Part shown: positions 24,886 through 32,376 of the stretch, in pieces
Position numbering within the stretch: the stretch's first letter is position 1
How the letters are laid out: every line of letters starts with the position of its first letter
Assembly (NCBI GenBank): GCA_029976075.1
Contig: JARKNW010000007.1
Span: forward strand, 1 to 41,761
Origin: Pleomorphomonas sp.
Lineage (GTDB): Bacteria; Pseudomonadota; Alphaproteobacteria; Rhizobiales; Pleomorphomonadaceae
DNA length: 41,761 nucleotides
Direction of reading: 5' to 3'
Translations under genes and position numbers: made by a program
Notes under the pieces: generated by a model
Databases searched by the model: none
What the model saw: only the letters and a program-made list of their open reading frames with translations
What the model was told of the DNA's origin: nothing

Positions 24886-25907
24886 GACCGCCTCCTGCTG
24901 CGGAAATACTGGTCCCAACCCACGGCAAGAATGACGAGGATGCCGGTGGCGATCTGTTGATAGAGTGAATCTATACCGGCCTGCGTCAGTCCGTTCTTGA
25001 GCACGGTGACGATCAGTGTGCCGACAAAGGTGCCAGCAACGCCGCCTCGGCCACCAAACAGGCTGGAACCGCCGATGACCACTGCGGTGATGCTGTCGAG
25101 GTTGGCTGCCTGATAGCCAGACGGATCGGCGATCGGCGTGCGTCCGAGTGCCTGCCAGGCAGCCAGGAAGTAGAATGCCCCAGCCAGGGCGTAGACACCG
25201 AAGATGACGCGATCGACGTAGATGCCGTTGAGGCGGGCGGCGTTCGGCGAGTTCCCCACGGCATAGACATGGGCGCCCCAAGCCGTCTGGTTGAGGGCGT
25301 AACTCATGACGACGGTCAGCCCCACCCACAACATGGAGCCGTAGGAAAAGGTGACGAGGCCGCTCGTCGGGCCGCTGCCCATCAGCATCAGCCAGTCCGA
25401 GGCGATCGGGAAGCTGCGCGAGTTGGTGTAGAGACGGGCTCCGGCGGTGAGGATTGTCAGCATGCCGAGCGTGGCGATGAACGGCGGCAGGCGGAAGCGG
25501 GTCACGGCAAGGCCGTTGAGGGCTGCTGCGGCCAAGCTGACGACAGCGCCGAGCAGAAAGGCAAGGGCTATGTTGCCTTCCAGTGCCACGGAACCGATGA
25601 CCACCGTTGCCAATACCATGATGGCGGCACAGGCAAGATCAATGCCGGCGACCAGAATGATCAGCGTCTGGCCAAGCGCCAGCGTGCCGATCACGACCGA
25701 CTGCTGGAAGACCAGGGACAGATTGCCGACGTTGAGGAATGTGTCGGTCCCGACCGAGAACACCACCAGGATGACGACGAGCGCCAAGAGCGGCCCTGCG
25801 ACGGGCTGGGCCAGCGCGGCCGCCGCAGCGTCGCGCCATCCACCCTTTCGGTGGGCGGATGAACCGCCCACCGAAAGGTCTGGCCCCGAATTAGGGGACG
25901 CATTCAT
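24882..25907 (-). CDS. FrcC-type sugar ABC transporter permease
   Basis: Membrane permease of 341 residues. The core motif GQTLIILVAGIDLACAAI lies near residues 79-96, and AVVIGGSSLFGGRGG near residues 275-289. The first 30 residues are an unusual polar, glycine/serine-rich cytoplasmic extension (SVGGSSAHRKGGW) encoded by a perfect 15-bp inverted repeat, see 25844-25878. The ATG at 25907 is supported by GGAGAG and AAGG upstream and lies 3 bp after the binding-protein stop. Being the only permease in the cassette, it should form a homodimer. Confidence 0.9.
   Translation of the reverse strand: MNASPNSGPDLSVGGSSAHRKGGWRDAAAAALAQPVAGPLLALVVILVVFSVGTDTFLNVGNLSLVFQQSVVIGTLALGQTLIILVAGIDLACAAIMVLATVVIGSVALEGNIALAFLLGAVVSLAAAALNGLAVTRFRLPPFIATLGMLTILTAGARLYTNSRSFPIASDWLMLMGSGPTSGLVTFSYGSMLWVGLTVVMSYALNQTAWGAHVYAVGNSPNAARLNGIYVDRVIFGVYALAGAFYFLAAWQALGRTPIADPSGYQAANLDSITAVVIGGSSLFGGRGGVAGTFVGTLIVTVLKNGLTQAGIDSLYQQIATGILVILAVGWDQYFRSRRRS
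25844..25878 (-). other. perfect 15-bp stem-loop inside the permease 5' coding region
   Basis: CCTTTCGGTGGGCGG at 25844-25858 and its exact complement at 25864-25878 enclose a 5-nt loop. In the transcript the stem lies 29-64 nt after the permease start codon and 33 nt past the binding-protein stop. It has no U tract, so it is not a simple terminator. The position just 3' of the binding-protein gene fits an mRNA-stabilising stem that also lowers permease translation. The codons it uses add a non-conserved N-terminal tail to the permease. Confidence 0.75.
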
Positions 25908-25910
25908 GCC

Positions 25911-26900
25911 TTACTCTCCCCAGCAGTTGGCGAGGCCCCATTTGGTGTCCTTGGACTCGATGCCGACGACCGGTTGGTCGGTGATCAGCACGGTGCCGGA
26001 GTTATTGATGCCGCTTGGCTTCTCACCGGTCTTCACCGCCTTGTCGATGGCATCGACGGCGAGCTTGCCCATGTTGGCGGGGAACTGCATCACCGTGGCG
26101 CCGATGGTGCCATCGACGACCGAGCGCACGCCAGCGCAACTGCCATCGATCGATACGAACAGCACCTTCTTGCCTGCCCGCTTGGCGGCGAGAGCGGCAC
26201 CCTGTGCGGCTGGCTCGTTGATCGTGTAGGCGACGTTGATGTCCGGGTGAGCGGCGATGAGGTTTTCCATTGCCTGCTGACCGGTCTCGACGTTCGACTG
26301 CGTCAGGGCCGTTCCGGCAATCTCCTTGGATTTTTCAGTGAGACCGTACCCTTTGAGAAAACCGTCATGGCGTGCCTTGGCGGTTTTGTCCGAGAGATCG
26401 TAATCGAGCAGGGCAACGCGTGGGTTGGCGCCGATCTTCGCCTTGGCCCATTGACCGATCAGCACGCCGGCGGCGAGGTTGTCGGTCTCGAAGGAGGCAT
26501 CTGCGGCATCGGCTGGCTCAAGAGAGGTGTTGGTCGTCACCACGATGATACCGGAGGCCCGCGCCTTCTTGACGATGGGAACCAGCGCGCTGGCGTTGGC
26601 CGGATCGAGGACGATGCCCTTGACGCCCTGGTTGATCATGTTCTCTACGGCATTGACCTGGGTGGCGGCATCGCCGGCAACCGCCGACTCGGCCGTCATG
26701 GTGCTGATGCCGAGCTCCTTGGCGTGGGCTACGGCTGCGGCCTGCAACTTGCCGAAGAAAGGGTTGGCCAACTGTTGCTCGACAACGCCGATCTTGTAGC
26801 CATCTGCAGCAAGAGCCGGCGTGATCAGAAGTCCTGCGGCCAGTGCGGTTGCCTGCAGCAAGACTCCGGACGCCATCGATTTTCTTGTGGTACCAGTCAT
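25911..26900 (-). CDS. FrcB-like periplasmic sugar-binding protein
   Basis: Solute-binding protein of 329 residues. Its signal peptide has a hydrophobic core GVLLQATALAAGLLITPALA, cleaved before ADGYK. The mature domain has IGVVEQQLANPFFGKLQ, VKGIVLDPANASALVPIVKKA, NVAYTINEPAAQGAALA and a C-terminal Cys pair candidate (GSCAG and NCWGE) that may form a disulfide. FrcB-type proteins bind fructose, ribose or mannose; the true ligand here is not known. The ATG at 26900 has AAGGGAG upstream. In the transcript the gene is bracketed by a nested hairpin (26921-26976) and a 15-bp hairpin (25844-25878). Confidence 0.9.
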   Translation of the reverse strand: MTGTTRKSMASGVLLQATALAAGLLITPALAADGYKIGVVEQQLANPFFGKLQAAAVAHAKELGISTMTAESAVAGDAATQVNAVENMINQGVKGIVLDPANASALVPIVKKARASGIIVVTTNTSLEPADAADASFETDNLAAGVLIGQWAKAKIGANPRVALLDYDLSDKTAKARHDGFLKGYGLTEKSKEIAGTALTQSNVETGQQAMENLIAAHPDINVAYTINEPAAQGAALAAKRAGKKVLFVSIDGSCAGVRSVVDGTIGATVMQFPANMGKLAVDAIDKAVKTGEKPSGINNSGTVLITDQPVVGIESKDTKWGLANCWGE

Positions 26901-26920
26901 GGTTTCGCTCCCTTATTGTG

Positions 26921-26976
26921 GTCAGGATCGATAGGTGTCCGGCATGAATGCCGGCCTCCTTACCTGTCTTCCTGAC
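26921..26976 (-). other. nested stem-loop upstream of the binding-protein gene, cassette C
   Basis: Three collinear stems nest in the 90-bp gap between kinase and binding-protein genes. The outer is GTCAGGA (26921-26927) with TCCTGAC (26970-26976). The middle is AGGT (26933-26936) with ACCT (26962-26965). The inner is CCGGCAT (26939-26945) with ATGCCGG (26948-26954). Together they fold most of the gap into one long imperfect hairpin ending 20 nt before the binding-protein start. It may block 5' decay, mark an RNase site, or shield the leader of the binding-protein message. Confidence 0.6.
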
Positions 26977-26990
26977 GCTCCAGCCGCTGT

Positions 26991-28598
26991 CTAAGTTGCG
27001 GTCTGTTCCAGTGTGCCGGCGCGTTCACCGGCATAGGTGCGTACTGCGATCTCCTTCAGGGATCGCATGGTGTTGCGGATCTCGTCTTCGGCGGTGATGG
27101 CCCTATAACGACCGTATATCTCGTCGTAGATCGGCCGGACTTCTGTGTTCGGCATATAGCTCTCTGACGACATTGCCCCAAATCGCTTCTGACCGGTAGC
27201 GAAGTCGTTGACGACGCCGGCGGCTACAGCGCCATGAATGGCGGCCCCTACCGACGTCGCGTTGGCGATCGATGGTACTTCGACGGTAAGGCCCGTGACG
27301 TCAGCGAGCGTCTGGACTACCAGGGGGGTTCGCTGGGCAAGACCGCTGGTGGCGATCAAGTGTTCGGTCGGAAGGTTGCCGGCCGCAAGCACATCGATAA
27401 CTGTGCGGGCGCCGAAGCATAGCCCCTCGATCAGGGCTCGATAGATGGCGGCACCGGTTGTCGCGAGATTCAGGCCTATCAGTATGCCGCTGAGGCTGGC
27501 ATCGGCGAAGGGGACTCGGTTGCCACTCCACCAGTCGACGGCGAGCAGTTGCGTCGAACCCGGGCGAATGACGGCGGCGGCGGAGTTGTAAAGATCGAAG
27601 GTGCTGCCTTCATCGGCCGCCAGCGGAAAGGTGCGGGCAAACCAGGCGAGGATATCGCCGAAGGCCGGTTGTCCCGCTTCGTAACCCCAGAAGCCCGGAA
27701 GCGCGGCATCTTCGGCCGCGCCCTCGAGGCCGCGCGGCAGTGGCTGGGGATGGTTGGTCAGGTACAGGTAGGCGGCGGAGGTACCGAGGGCCCCGATCAG
27801 TGTTCGACTGCGACCAGCCTTCACGGCAGGCACCACGGCGTGGGAATCGATGGCGGCGACGGCGACCACGGCCGGACCGGCAATACCGGTTCGCCGCCGC
27901 CAATCGGCGGTGAGCTCGCCAGCGGCGGTCCCGACCTGATGGGGCGCCGACAATCGGTCGGCCAGGCCAGGTACGACGTGCTCGGGATAGCCCGTAGCCG
28001 GAAGATATTGCGCCTTGTAGGCGGCCATGTTCAAGCTGCGGACCTCATGTCCCGTCAACTGCCAGACGATCCAGTCGCCGGCTTCGATGAAGCGGTCAGC
28101 TCGCTCCCAGATACCTGGGGCTTCGGCGCGCAGCTGGGCGGCTTTGGCAAGTAGCCACTCACCCGAGAGACGGTTGCCGAAGTTGGCAAGATAGGCTCCG
28201 CCGCGTTGGTTGATCGCCTCGGCATAAGACTGTGCGGCGGCATGCTTCCAGAGCTTGACGTAGGCATGCGGGTCCGATGGAGCGATACGGCTGAGCGGCG
28301 TTCCGTCGGCCAAAGCCGGCAGTGGCGAGCTCGCGGTTGAATCCAGCCCGATCGCCTCGATGCGGCGACCCGATCCGAGCTCGCGCAGGATGGTTTCGGC
28401 GACTGACAGATAGTCATCCGCATCCTGAAGCGCGTAGGCTGGTGGCAGATCCGTGCCGGAGGCCAACCGAGACGTCATCACGCCGTGCTTGTAGCGACAG
28501 ACGAGGCTTCTTTCCTGTCGACCGGAAGCAATGCTGATAAGCACGCCCCGTGCCGATTCAGTGCCGAAGTCCAAGCCTATCAGATAGCCGTCAGTCAT
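26991..28598 (-). CDS. AraB-like FGGY kinase (ribulokinase family)
   Basis: Kinase of 535 residues matching ribulokinases in length and landmarks. LIGLDFGTESARGVL is the N-terminal phosphate loop. KLWKHAAAQSYAEAIN is followed by SGEWLLAKAAQL and ADRFIEAGDWIVWQLTG, a stretch characteristic of AraB. DSHAVV holds the probable catalytic Asp. Members phosphorylate L- or D-ribulose and sometimes xylulose. The ATG at 28598 has GAGGGA six bases upstream; the ATG at 28601 and TTG at 28619 are poorer choices. It is the first gene of cassette C, whose short-chain dehydrogenase could supply its ketose from a pentitol. No isomerase or epimerase is encoded in the cassette. Confidence 0.87.
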   Translation of the reverse strand: MTDGYLIGLDFGTESARGVLISIASGRQERSLVCRYKHGVMTSRLASGTDLPPAYALQDADDYLSVAETILRELGSGRRIEAIGLDSTASSPLPALADGTPLSRIAPSDPHAYVKLWKHAAAQSYAEAINQRGGAYLANFGNRLSGEWLLAKAAQLRAEAPGIWERADRFIEAGDWIVWQLTGHEVRSLNMAAYKAQYLPATGYPEHVVPGLADRLSAPHQVGTAAGELTADWRRRTGIAGPAVVAVAAIDSHAVVPAVKAGRSRTLIGALGTSAAYLYLTNHPQPLPRGLEGAAEDAALPGFWGYEAGQPAFGDILAWFARTFPLAADEGSTFDLYNSAAAVIRPGSTQLLAVDWWSGNRVPFADASLSGILIGLNLATTGAAIYRALIEGLCFGARTVIDVLAAGNLPTEHLIATSGLAQRTPLVVQTLADVTGLTVEVPSIANATSVGAAIHGAVAAGVVNDFATGQKRFGAMSSESYMPNTEVRPIYDEIYGRYRAITAEDEIRNTMRSLKEIAVRTYAGERAGTLEQTAT

Positions 28599-28665
28599 CA
28601 TTTCCCTCAAGGCATACAAGCCCGCTCTCCGTTCCGAAGATACGGAGTCATATCGACCGGTCGGT

Positions 28666-28707
28666 ATGTATTGGGCAGAATCCGACCTGGCTTACGCGCC
28701 AATACAT
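28666..28707. promoter_or_regulatory. inverted repeat upstream of cassette C, possible ROK operator
   Basis: ATGTATTGG at 28666-28674 and CCAATACAT at 28699-28707 are perfect 9-bp arms separated by 24 bp, about 70-110 bp upstream of the AraB-like kinase start. Each arm is preceded by a CGG element at a similar distance. The most likely binder is the ROK repressor of the same cassette; this is inferred from position. Confidence 0.45.
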
Positions 28708-28836
28708 GTCCGTCGCTGTGCGGGAGAAATGTCAAAAAATAACCGGAGATCGAAATAGAACAGCGATCAGTGAATCAACAACGATTCGCAGCCCATTGAA
28801 GTCTTCCAATCTCTGGGTTCCTCTTGAAGACATATT

Positions 28837-28889
28837 AAGCGCTTGTTGCCTTAGCTTGCAAGCACTTTTGCGCAGATATGCGCAAAAGT
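28837..28889. repeat. cluster of three palindromes
   Basis: In 53 bp there are AAGCGCTT (28837-28844), GCTTGCAAGC (28854-28863), and the perfect inverted repeat ACTTTTGCGCA / TGCGCAAAAGT (28864-28874 and 28879-28889, 4-bp loop). AAGCGCTT and GCTTGCAAGC resemble the core of LacI-family operators, but no LacI regulator is in the window. The stem has T outside and A inside the GC core on each side, opposite to an intrinsic terminator. Confidence 0.45.
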
Positions 28890-28935
28890 AGTGTCGCGCC
28901 GAGATGCACAGGGTCGCATGCCGCACCTAGCATAT

Positions 28936-28947
28936 TGTTTTAAAACA
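28936..28947. repeat. AT-rich 12-bp palindrome
   Basis: TGTTTTAAAACA is a perfect palindrome in the AT-rich part of the noncoding region. It could be a protein-binding site; no neighbouring gene start makes its role clear. Confidence 0.3.
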
Positions 28948-29289
28948 GGATTGCAGGTTCGAGCGTCCGGTGCGTCAGTACCGCCGCTCCGAACCGGTGC
29001 TGACCTTTTTGACTTTCAGAGATCGTTTCGCTGGATGAGACGCCAACGCCCATCAGGACTGTCAGCTTCGGTTTCAACCCCGAAACTGAACGCAGCCTGG
29101 GGGCAATGTCGCTCGTTCCGGACACTGAGAGCCGCCGCCGCAACATCCATCGATGCGCGGGCGACGCTCACTTGCTCTCAGAGCTGCGGAAGCCGGCGTC
29201 GGATACTTGCGTTCTCGTCCGCTTCGGGAGGCCTTCGGCCATCGAGGCACTTATACCCTATCGGGCCGTCGTCGAATCGCGCGTGGGCG

Positions 29290-29583
29290 TCAATGCAACG
29301 CGTTTAGGAAGGTCAGCTCGGATTTTCCGCCGGCCGCGATACCCGCAAGCCAAGCGTTGAATGCGACGCTGTGGGGCTGGGCGAGATGGTCGGCGAATGC
29401 CTTTTCATCGGCATAGGTTTCAACCACTTCGAAGCGGTTGGGTTCATCGCGGCGCTGGTAGACCTGAAAAAGGCGATTGCCGGGCTCCTGTCTGACATGA
29501 CGGGCCAGATCGGTTAATCCCGCGGCCAACTGGTCGGCGGCGCCGTCTTGGGCTTCAAGGTGGGCGATGAGGGAAACTTCCAT
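29290..29583 (-). CDS. antibiotic biosynthesis monooxygenase (ABM) domain protein
   Basis: Small protein of 97 residues with the dimeric ferredoxin-like ABM pattern: VSLIAHLEAQDGAADQL, GNRLFQVYQRRDEPNRFEVVETYADEKAFADHLAQPHSVAF, including the conserved central WETY-like segment (here VVETY). Members are putative quinol monooxygenases, but the same fold includes sugar mutarotase/epimerase-like proteins, which would suit this setting better. The ATG at 29583 has GGAG seven bases upstream. It follows the xylulokinase-like gene by 106 bp on the same strand and is probably cotranscribed. Confidence 0.8.
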   Translation of the reverse strand: MEVSLIAHLEAQDGAADQLAAGLTDLARHVRQEPGNRLFQVYQRRDEPNRFEVVETYADEKAFADHLAQPHSVAFNAWLAGIAAGGKSELTFLNALH

Positions 29584-29689
29584 GATGCATCTCCGTGAGT
29601 AAGCCAACAAAGCGGCTGCAGCATCATCCGATCGGAGTGAAACGAGGACCGGAATGGCAGTTCAGCTTGGTCGAACGGCGCGCTCTGCT

Positions 29690-31222
29690 TCAGCCAAGGG
29701 GGGTGTCGGCGGATGACGCCGCAATCCCCTCGACTTCATCAAGCGTGTCATAGAAAGCCGCGCCTTGCAGGTAGAGTCGGTTGAAGACGTCCCGAAGGCG
29801 CTCGTAGCGCTCCTGCCAGGCGGGATTGGGCAGAATCTCCCGATCATAGCGGACGCAACGCTCGGCGGCGATTGCAACGTCCTGATAAGCGCCAAGCCCA
29901 AGCCCTCCAACCATGCCGCAGCCAACGATGCCGTTTTCGGCATTCGACGTGCGCTGGATGGGGAGCCCGTAGATCGAGGCCTTGATCGTGAGCACGAAGT
30001 CGGACCGGGCACCACCACCCGAGGCGACAAGTCTGCTGATTGTGCCTGTTGCCTTGGTGAGATCATCGAGACAGCGGCGAGCCCCGAAGGCGGCTCCTTC
30101 GATGATGGCGCGATGCAGGTGGCCTATGCGATGACGACGCGTCAGCCCAAAGAACTGGGCTCGCGAGTTATGGCGCTCGGCGTTTCGCTCTCCAGTCAAA
30201 TAAGGGAGAAAGACGAGTCCGCCGCTGCCGGCCTCGACTTGTTCGGCGAGCGATGTCACCTCCTGGTAGGAGAGGGCGTTGTCATTGAAGGCAAGGCGCC
30301 CCCAGCGCATGGCGTCTCCACCTGCGTCCAGGATGGTGAATACGCCCCAGGCGCGGTTGGCGAGGTGAAGATTGTTGACTGTCGCGCCTTCCCCCGGTGC
30401 GGCGCTCACCACTGTCAGAAGCGTGGATGTTCCGGTGCTGTCGGAGGCGACGCCGGTCTGGTAAACCCCCGAGCCCAGGATTGATGCCGCCATGTCCGAC
30501 GTTCCCGCGACAACAGGCAGTCCTTCGGGCAGGCCAGTTGATCGGCTGATCGCCGGAAGGATCGATCCGATCACGTCCGTGGCGGCCTTCACGTCAGGCA
30601 GGAAGTCGCGATCAATGTCGAAGAGTTTCAGAAGCCCGTCGTCGTACCGGCCTGTCTTTGCATTGAGAAGATAGAAGCACGACGCCTCGCTGAGATCCGT
30701 CGCCCTCACTCCCGTAAGGCGGAAGTTGATGAAGTCCTTCGGCATGAGCACGCCTGTGGCGCGCGCCCACGCCTCCTGTTCATGCCTTCTGATCCAGGTA
30801 AGCTTGAAAGCCGGCCACGCCGTGGTGGGGGGGTTGCCGGTCAGCGAGCGAATGTCAGACAGATCGTTTGCCCTGGCAAAGGCTCTGACTTCCTCTTCGC
30901 ACCGCTTGTCATTCCAAAGAGGAACCTCGTCCAGCACGGTGCGCCCGTCGTCATCGACGAGGACGGTGCCGTGCATCTGACCGCAGGTGCTCACGCAGAG
31001 CAGTCTCCGGGCGATCCCCTGATTTTCCGAAAGGATTTGACGGATGCCATCGTGGGCGTTCGTCCACCATTGCGAGGCGCGCTGCGCGCTCCAACCCCTT
31101 TGCGGGGTGATCTGGTCATGTTCCCGCTGAACCATTGCGAGAATGGTGCCATCCAAGCCCACAAGTGCCACGCGGACGCTGCCGGTGCCTACATCGATCG
31201 CCAGGACTGTGTCTCGCATCAT
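29690..31222 (-). CDS. xylulokinase-like FGGY kinase
   Basis: Kinase of 510 residues with XylB-type landmarks: LAIDVGTGSVRVALVG (N-terminal phosphate loop), STCGQMHGTVLVD (the substrate-contacting QMHG of xylulokinases), LWNDKR, GTSDMAASILGSG (catalytic Asp) and SGGGARSDF (C-terminal ATP site). The likely substrate is D-xylulose or a related ketose or polyol. ATGs at 31222 and 31219 are both possible, with a GGGGG stretch upstream. It diverges from the rpiR-deoC operon across a 258-bp gap, so the RpiR protein probably controls both directions. Confidence 0.88.
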   Translation of the reverse strand: MMRDTVLAIDVGTGSVRVALVGLDGTILAMVQREHDQITPQRGWSAQRASQWWTNAHDGIRQILSENQGIARRLLCVSTCGQMHGTVLVDDDGRTVLDEVPLWNDKRCEEEVRAFARANDLSDIRSLTGNPPTTAWPAFKLTWIRRHEQEAWARATGVLMPKDFINFRLTGVRATDLSEASCFYLLNAKTGRYDDGLLKLFDIDRDFLPDVKAATDVIGSILPAISRSTGLPEGLPVVAGTSDMAASILGSGVYQTGVASDSTGTSTLLTVVSAAPGEGATVNNLHLANRAWGVFTILDAGGDAMRWGRLAFNDNALSYQEVTSLAEQVEAGSGGLVFLPYLTGERNAERHNSRAQFFGLTRRHRIGHLHRAIIEGAAFGARRCLDDLTKATGTISRLVASGGGARSDFVLTIKASIYGLPIQRTSNAENGIVGCGMVGGLGLGAYQDVAIAAERCVRYDREILPNPAWQERYERLRDVFNRLYLQGAAFYDTLDEVEGIAASSADTPLG

Positions 31223-31243
31223 CAGAACCCCCTATCCGTGAGA

Positions 31244-31255
31244 TGTAGTTTTACA
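31244..31255. promoter_or_regulatory. short palindrome in the divergent gap, possible RpiR site
   Basis: TGTA and TACA around GTTT, 21 bp upstream of the xylulokinase-like start, loosely resemble half-sites bound by RpiR/HexR-type regulators. The site is short and could occur by chance in this AT-rich gap (31223-31480). Confidence 0.25.
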
Positions 31256-31480
31256 ACTTAATTCTGTGATCTGAAAAGCGCTTCCGGCATACGACGAAAT
31301 GCTAAGTCGGTTTGGAAGTTTGGCGGATTCCATGAAAATAAATAGAATTTACAGATAGTTCAGTAGATGTTGCGACAAAAATCGCATGGCAGTGAGGGCA
31401 TTGACTCCTGGCCCTCGTCGATGCAAAGAAAACTGGTATTCCAGATTTATGTAGCATCGCTTCGTTTTGTTGGGGGCGGA

Positions 31481-32344
31481 ATGACAACTCATTTTGTGAT
31501 CCGAATTCAAGCGGCGCTCGAGGCTGGCGAGTTGTCGAGAGGTGAGCGGCGGTTCGCCCAGTTCGTGCTGGAAGCCCCCGACGAGGCGATGCGCTTGCCA
31601 TTGGCAAAGCTCGCCGAAACCGTTGGCGTCAGTGAGCCGACTGTCTTGAGATGCTGCCGCAAGTTGGGCTGCGCCAATCTGCAGGACTTCCGGATCCAGA
31701 TGGCCGGCGCCGAAGCGATCGGAATGCCGGCCACCCATGTGGCGATTTCGCCGGGAAGTCCGGTTTCGGATATCGCAGCGAAAGTCTTCGACTTTTCAGT
31801 GAGCAATCTCGACAACTTGCGCCGCCAGATCGACGTGGCCGCCGTGCAGCGCGCGGTCGAGCTGATGGCCAGTGCCCGCTCCTTGCAGTTCTGGGGCAAC
31901 GGGGCATCGGGCATCGTGGCGCGTGACGCCCAGCAAAAGTTTCCGCTGTTCGGCATTCCCTGCATCGCGGAGACCGACAGTCATCAGATCCTGATCAACG
32001 CACTCTCGCTGGAGGCAAGCGACGTCGTCGTTGTCTTTTCCAATACCGGTCGCAACTCGACCATGCAGCCTTCCGTCGCCGCGGCCCGTTCGAATGGTGC
32101 GCCGGTAATCCTGATCAGCTCTTCGGTTGACACCCCGCTGGCCAAAGCGGCCAGCGAGGTCATCAAGGTTCCCACGCTCGACAACACGGACATTTTCACC
32201 CCAACGATTTCGCGCATCGCGGCTCTGTGTATCGTGGACATCTTGTCCATATCCGTTGCGCAGATGAGGGGTGGCGCAGGCGCACGAAAGATAAAATCGA
32301 TGAAAGAGGGGCTCGTGAGAGCCTTCCGAGATATCCCCTCTTAG
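31481..32344 (+). CDS. RpiR-family transcriptional regulator
   Basis: Regulator of 287 residues. The N-terminal RpiR helix-turn-helix (about residues 1-80) includes LSRGERRFAQFVLEAPDEAMRLPLAKLAETVGVSEPTVLRCCRKLG. The C-terminal SIS domain (about 120-260) has LQFWGNGASGIVARDAQQKF and DVVVVFSNTGRNSTMQ, which bind sugar phosphates in the family. The ATG at 31481 has a G-rich leader; the open frame back to 31367 is rejected because the HTH begins at residue 5 of the chosen start. It is only 32 bp from deoC, so it leads the cassette D operon and is probably autoregulated. Confidence 0.88.
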   Translation: MTTHFVIRIQAALEAGELSRGERRFAQFVLEAPDEAMRLPLAKLAETVGVSEPTVLRCCRKLGCANLQDFRIQMAGAEAIGMPATHVAISPGSPVSDIAAKVFDFSVSNLDNLRRQIDVAAVQRAVELMASARSLQFWGNGASGIVARDAQQKFPLFGIPCIAETDSHQILINALSLEASDVVVVFSNTGRNSTMQPSVAAARSNGAPVILISSSVDTPLAKAASEVIKVPTLDNTDIFTPTISRIAALCIVDILSISVAQMRGGAGARKIKSMKEGLVRAFRDIPS

Positions 32345-32376
32345 GCTGAATCTGGTAATTACTTGGAGAAAACTTG

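Larger units (their letters stand above)
28599..29289. other. 691-bp intergenic region without a convincing gene
   Basis: No open frame here has a start, length and composition that look genuine. About 28700-28960 is visibly more AT-rich than its surroundings. It holds an inverted repeat at 28666-28707 near the cassette C promoter, a cluster of palindromes at 28837-28889 and TGTTTTAAAACA at 28936-28947. From about 28960 to 29289 the DNA returns to high GC and has degenerate short frames on both strands, which could be gene remains that I cannot identify. Confidence 0.6.

Noticed and set aside
28864..28889. Stem with TTTT/AAAA flanks considered as a rho-independent terminator
   Set aside because: The A and T runs are on the wrong sides of the GC core for either strand, and no gene end is nearby.
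28952..28975. GCAGGTTCGAGC, similar to a tRNA T-loop
   Set aside because: The bases after the loop do not pair with GCAGG to make a T stem, and no anticodon or acceptor stem lies upstream.
28940..29307. Short open frames on both strands in the GC-rich half of the noncoding region
   Set aside because: They lack ribosome-binding sites and recognisable motifs and overlap one another; at most they are gene remains.
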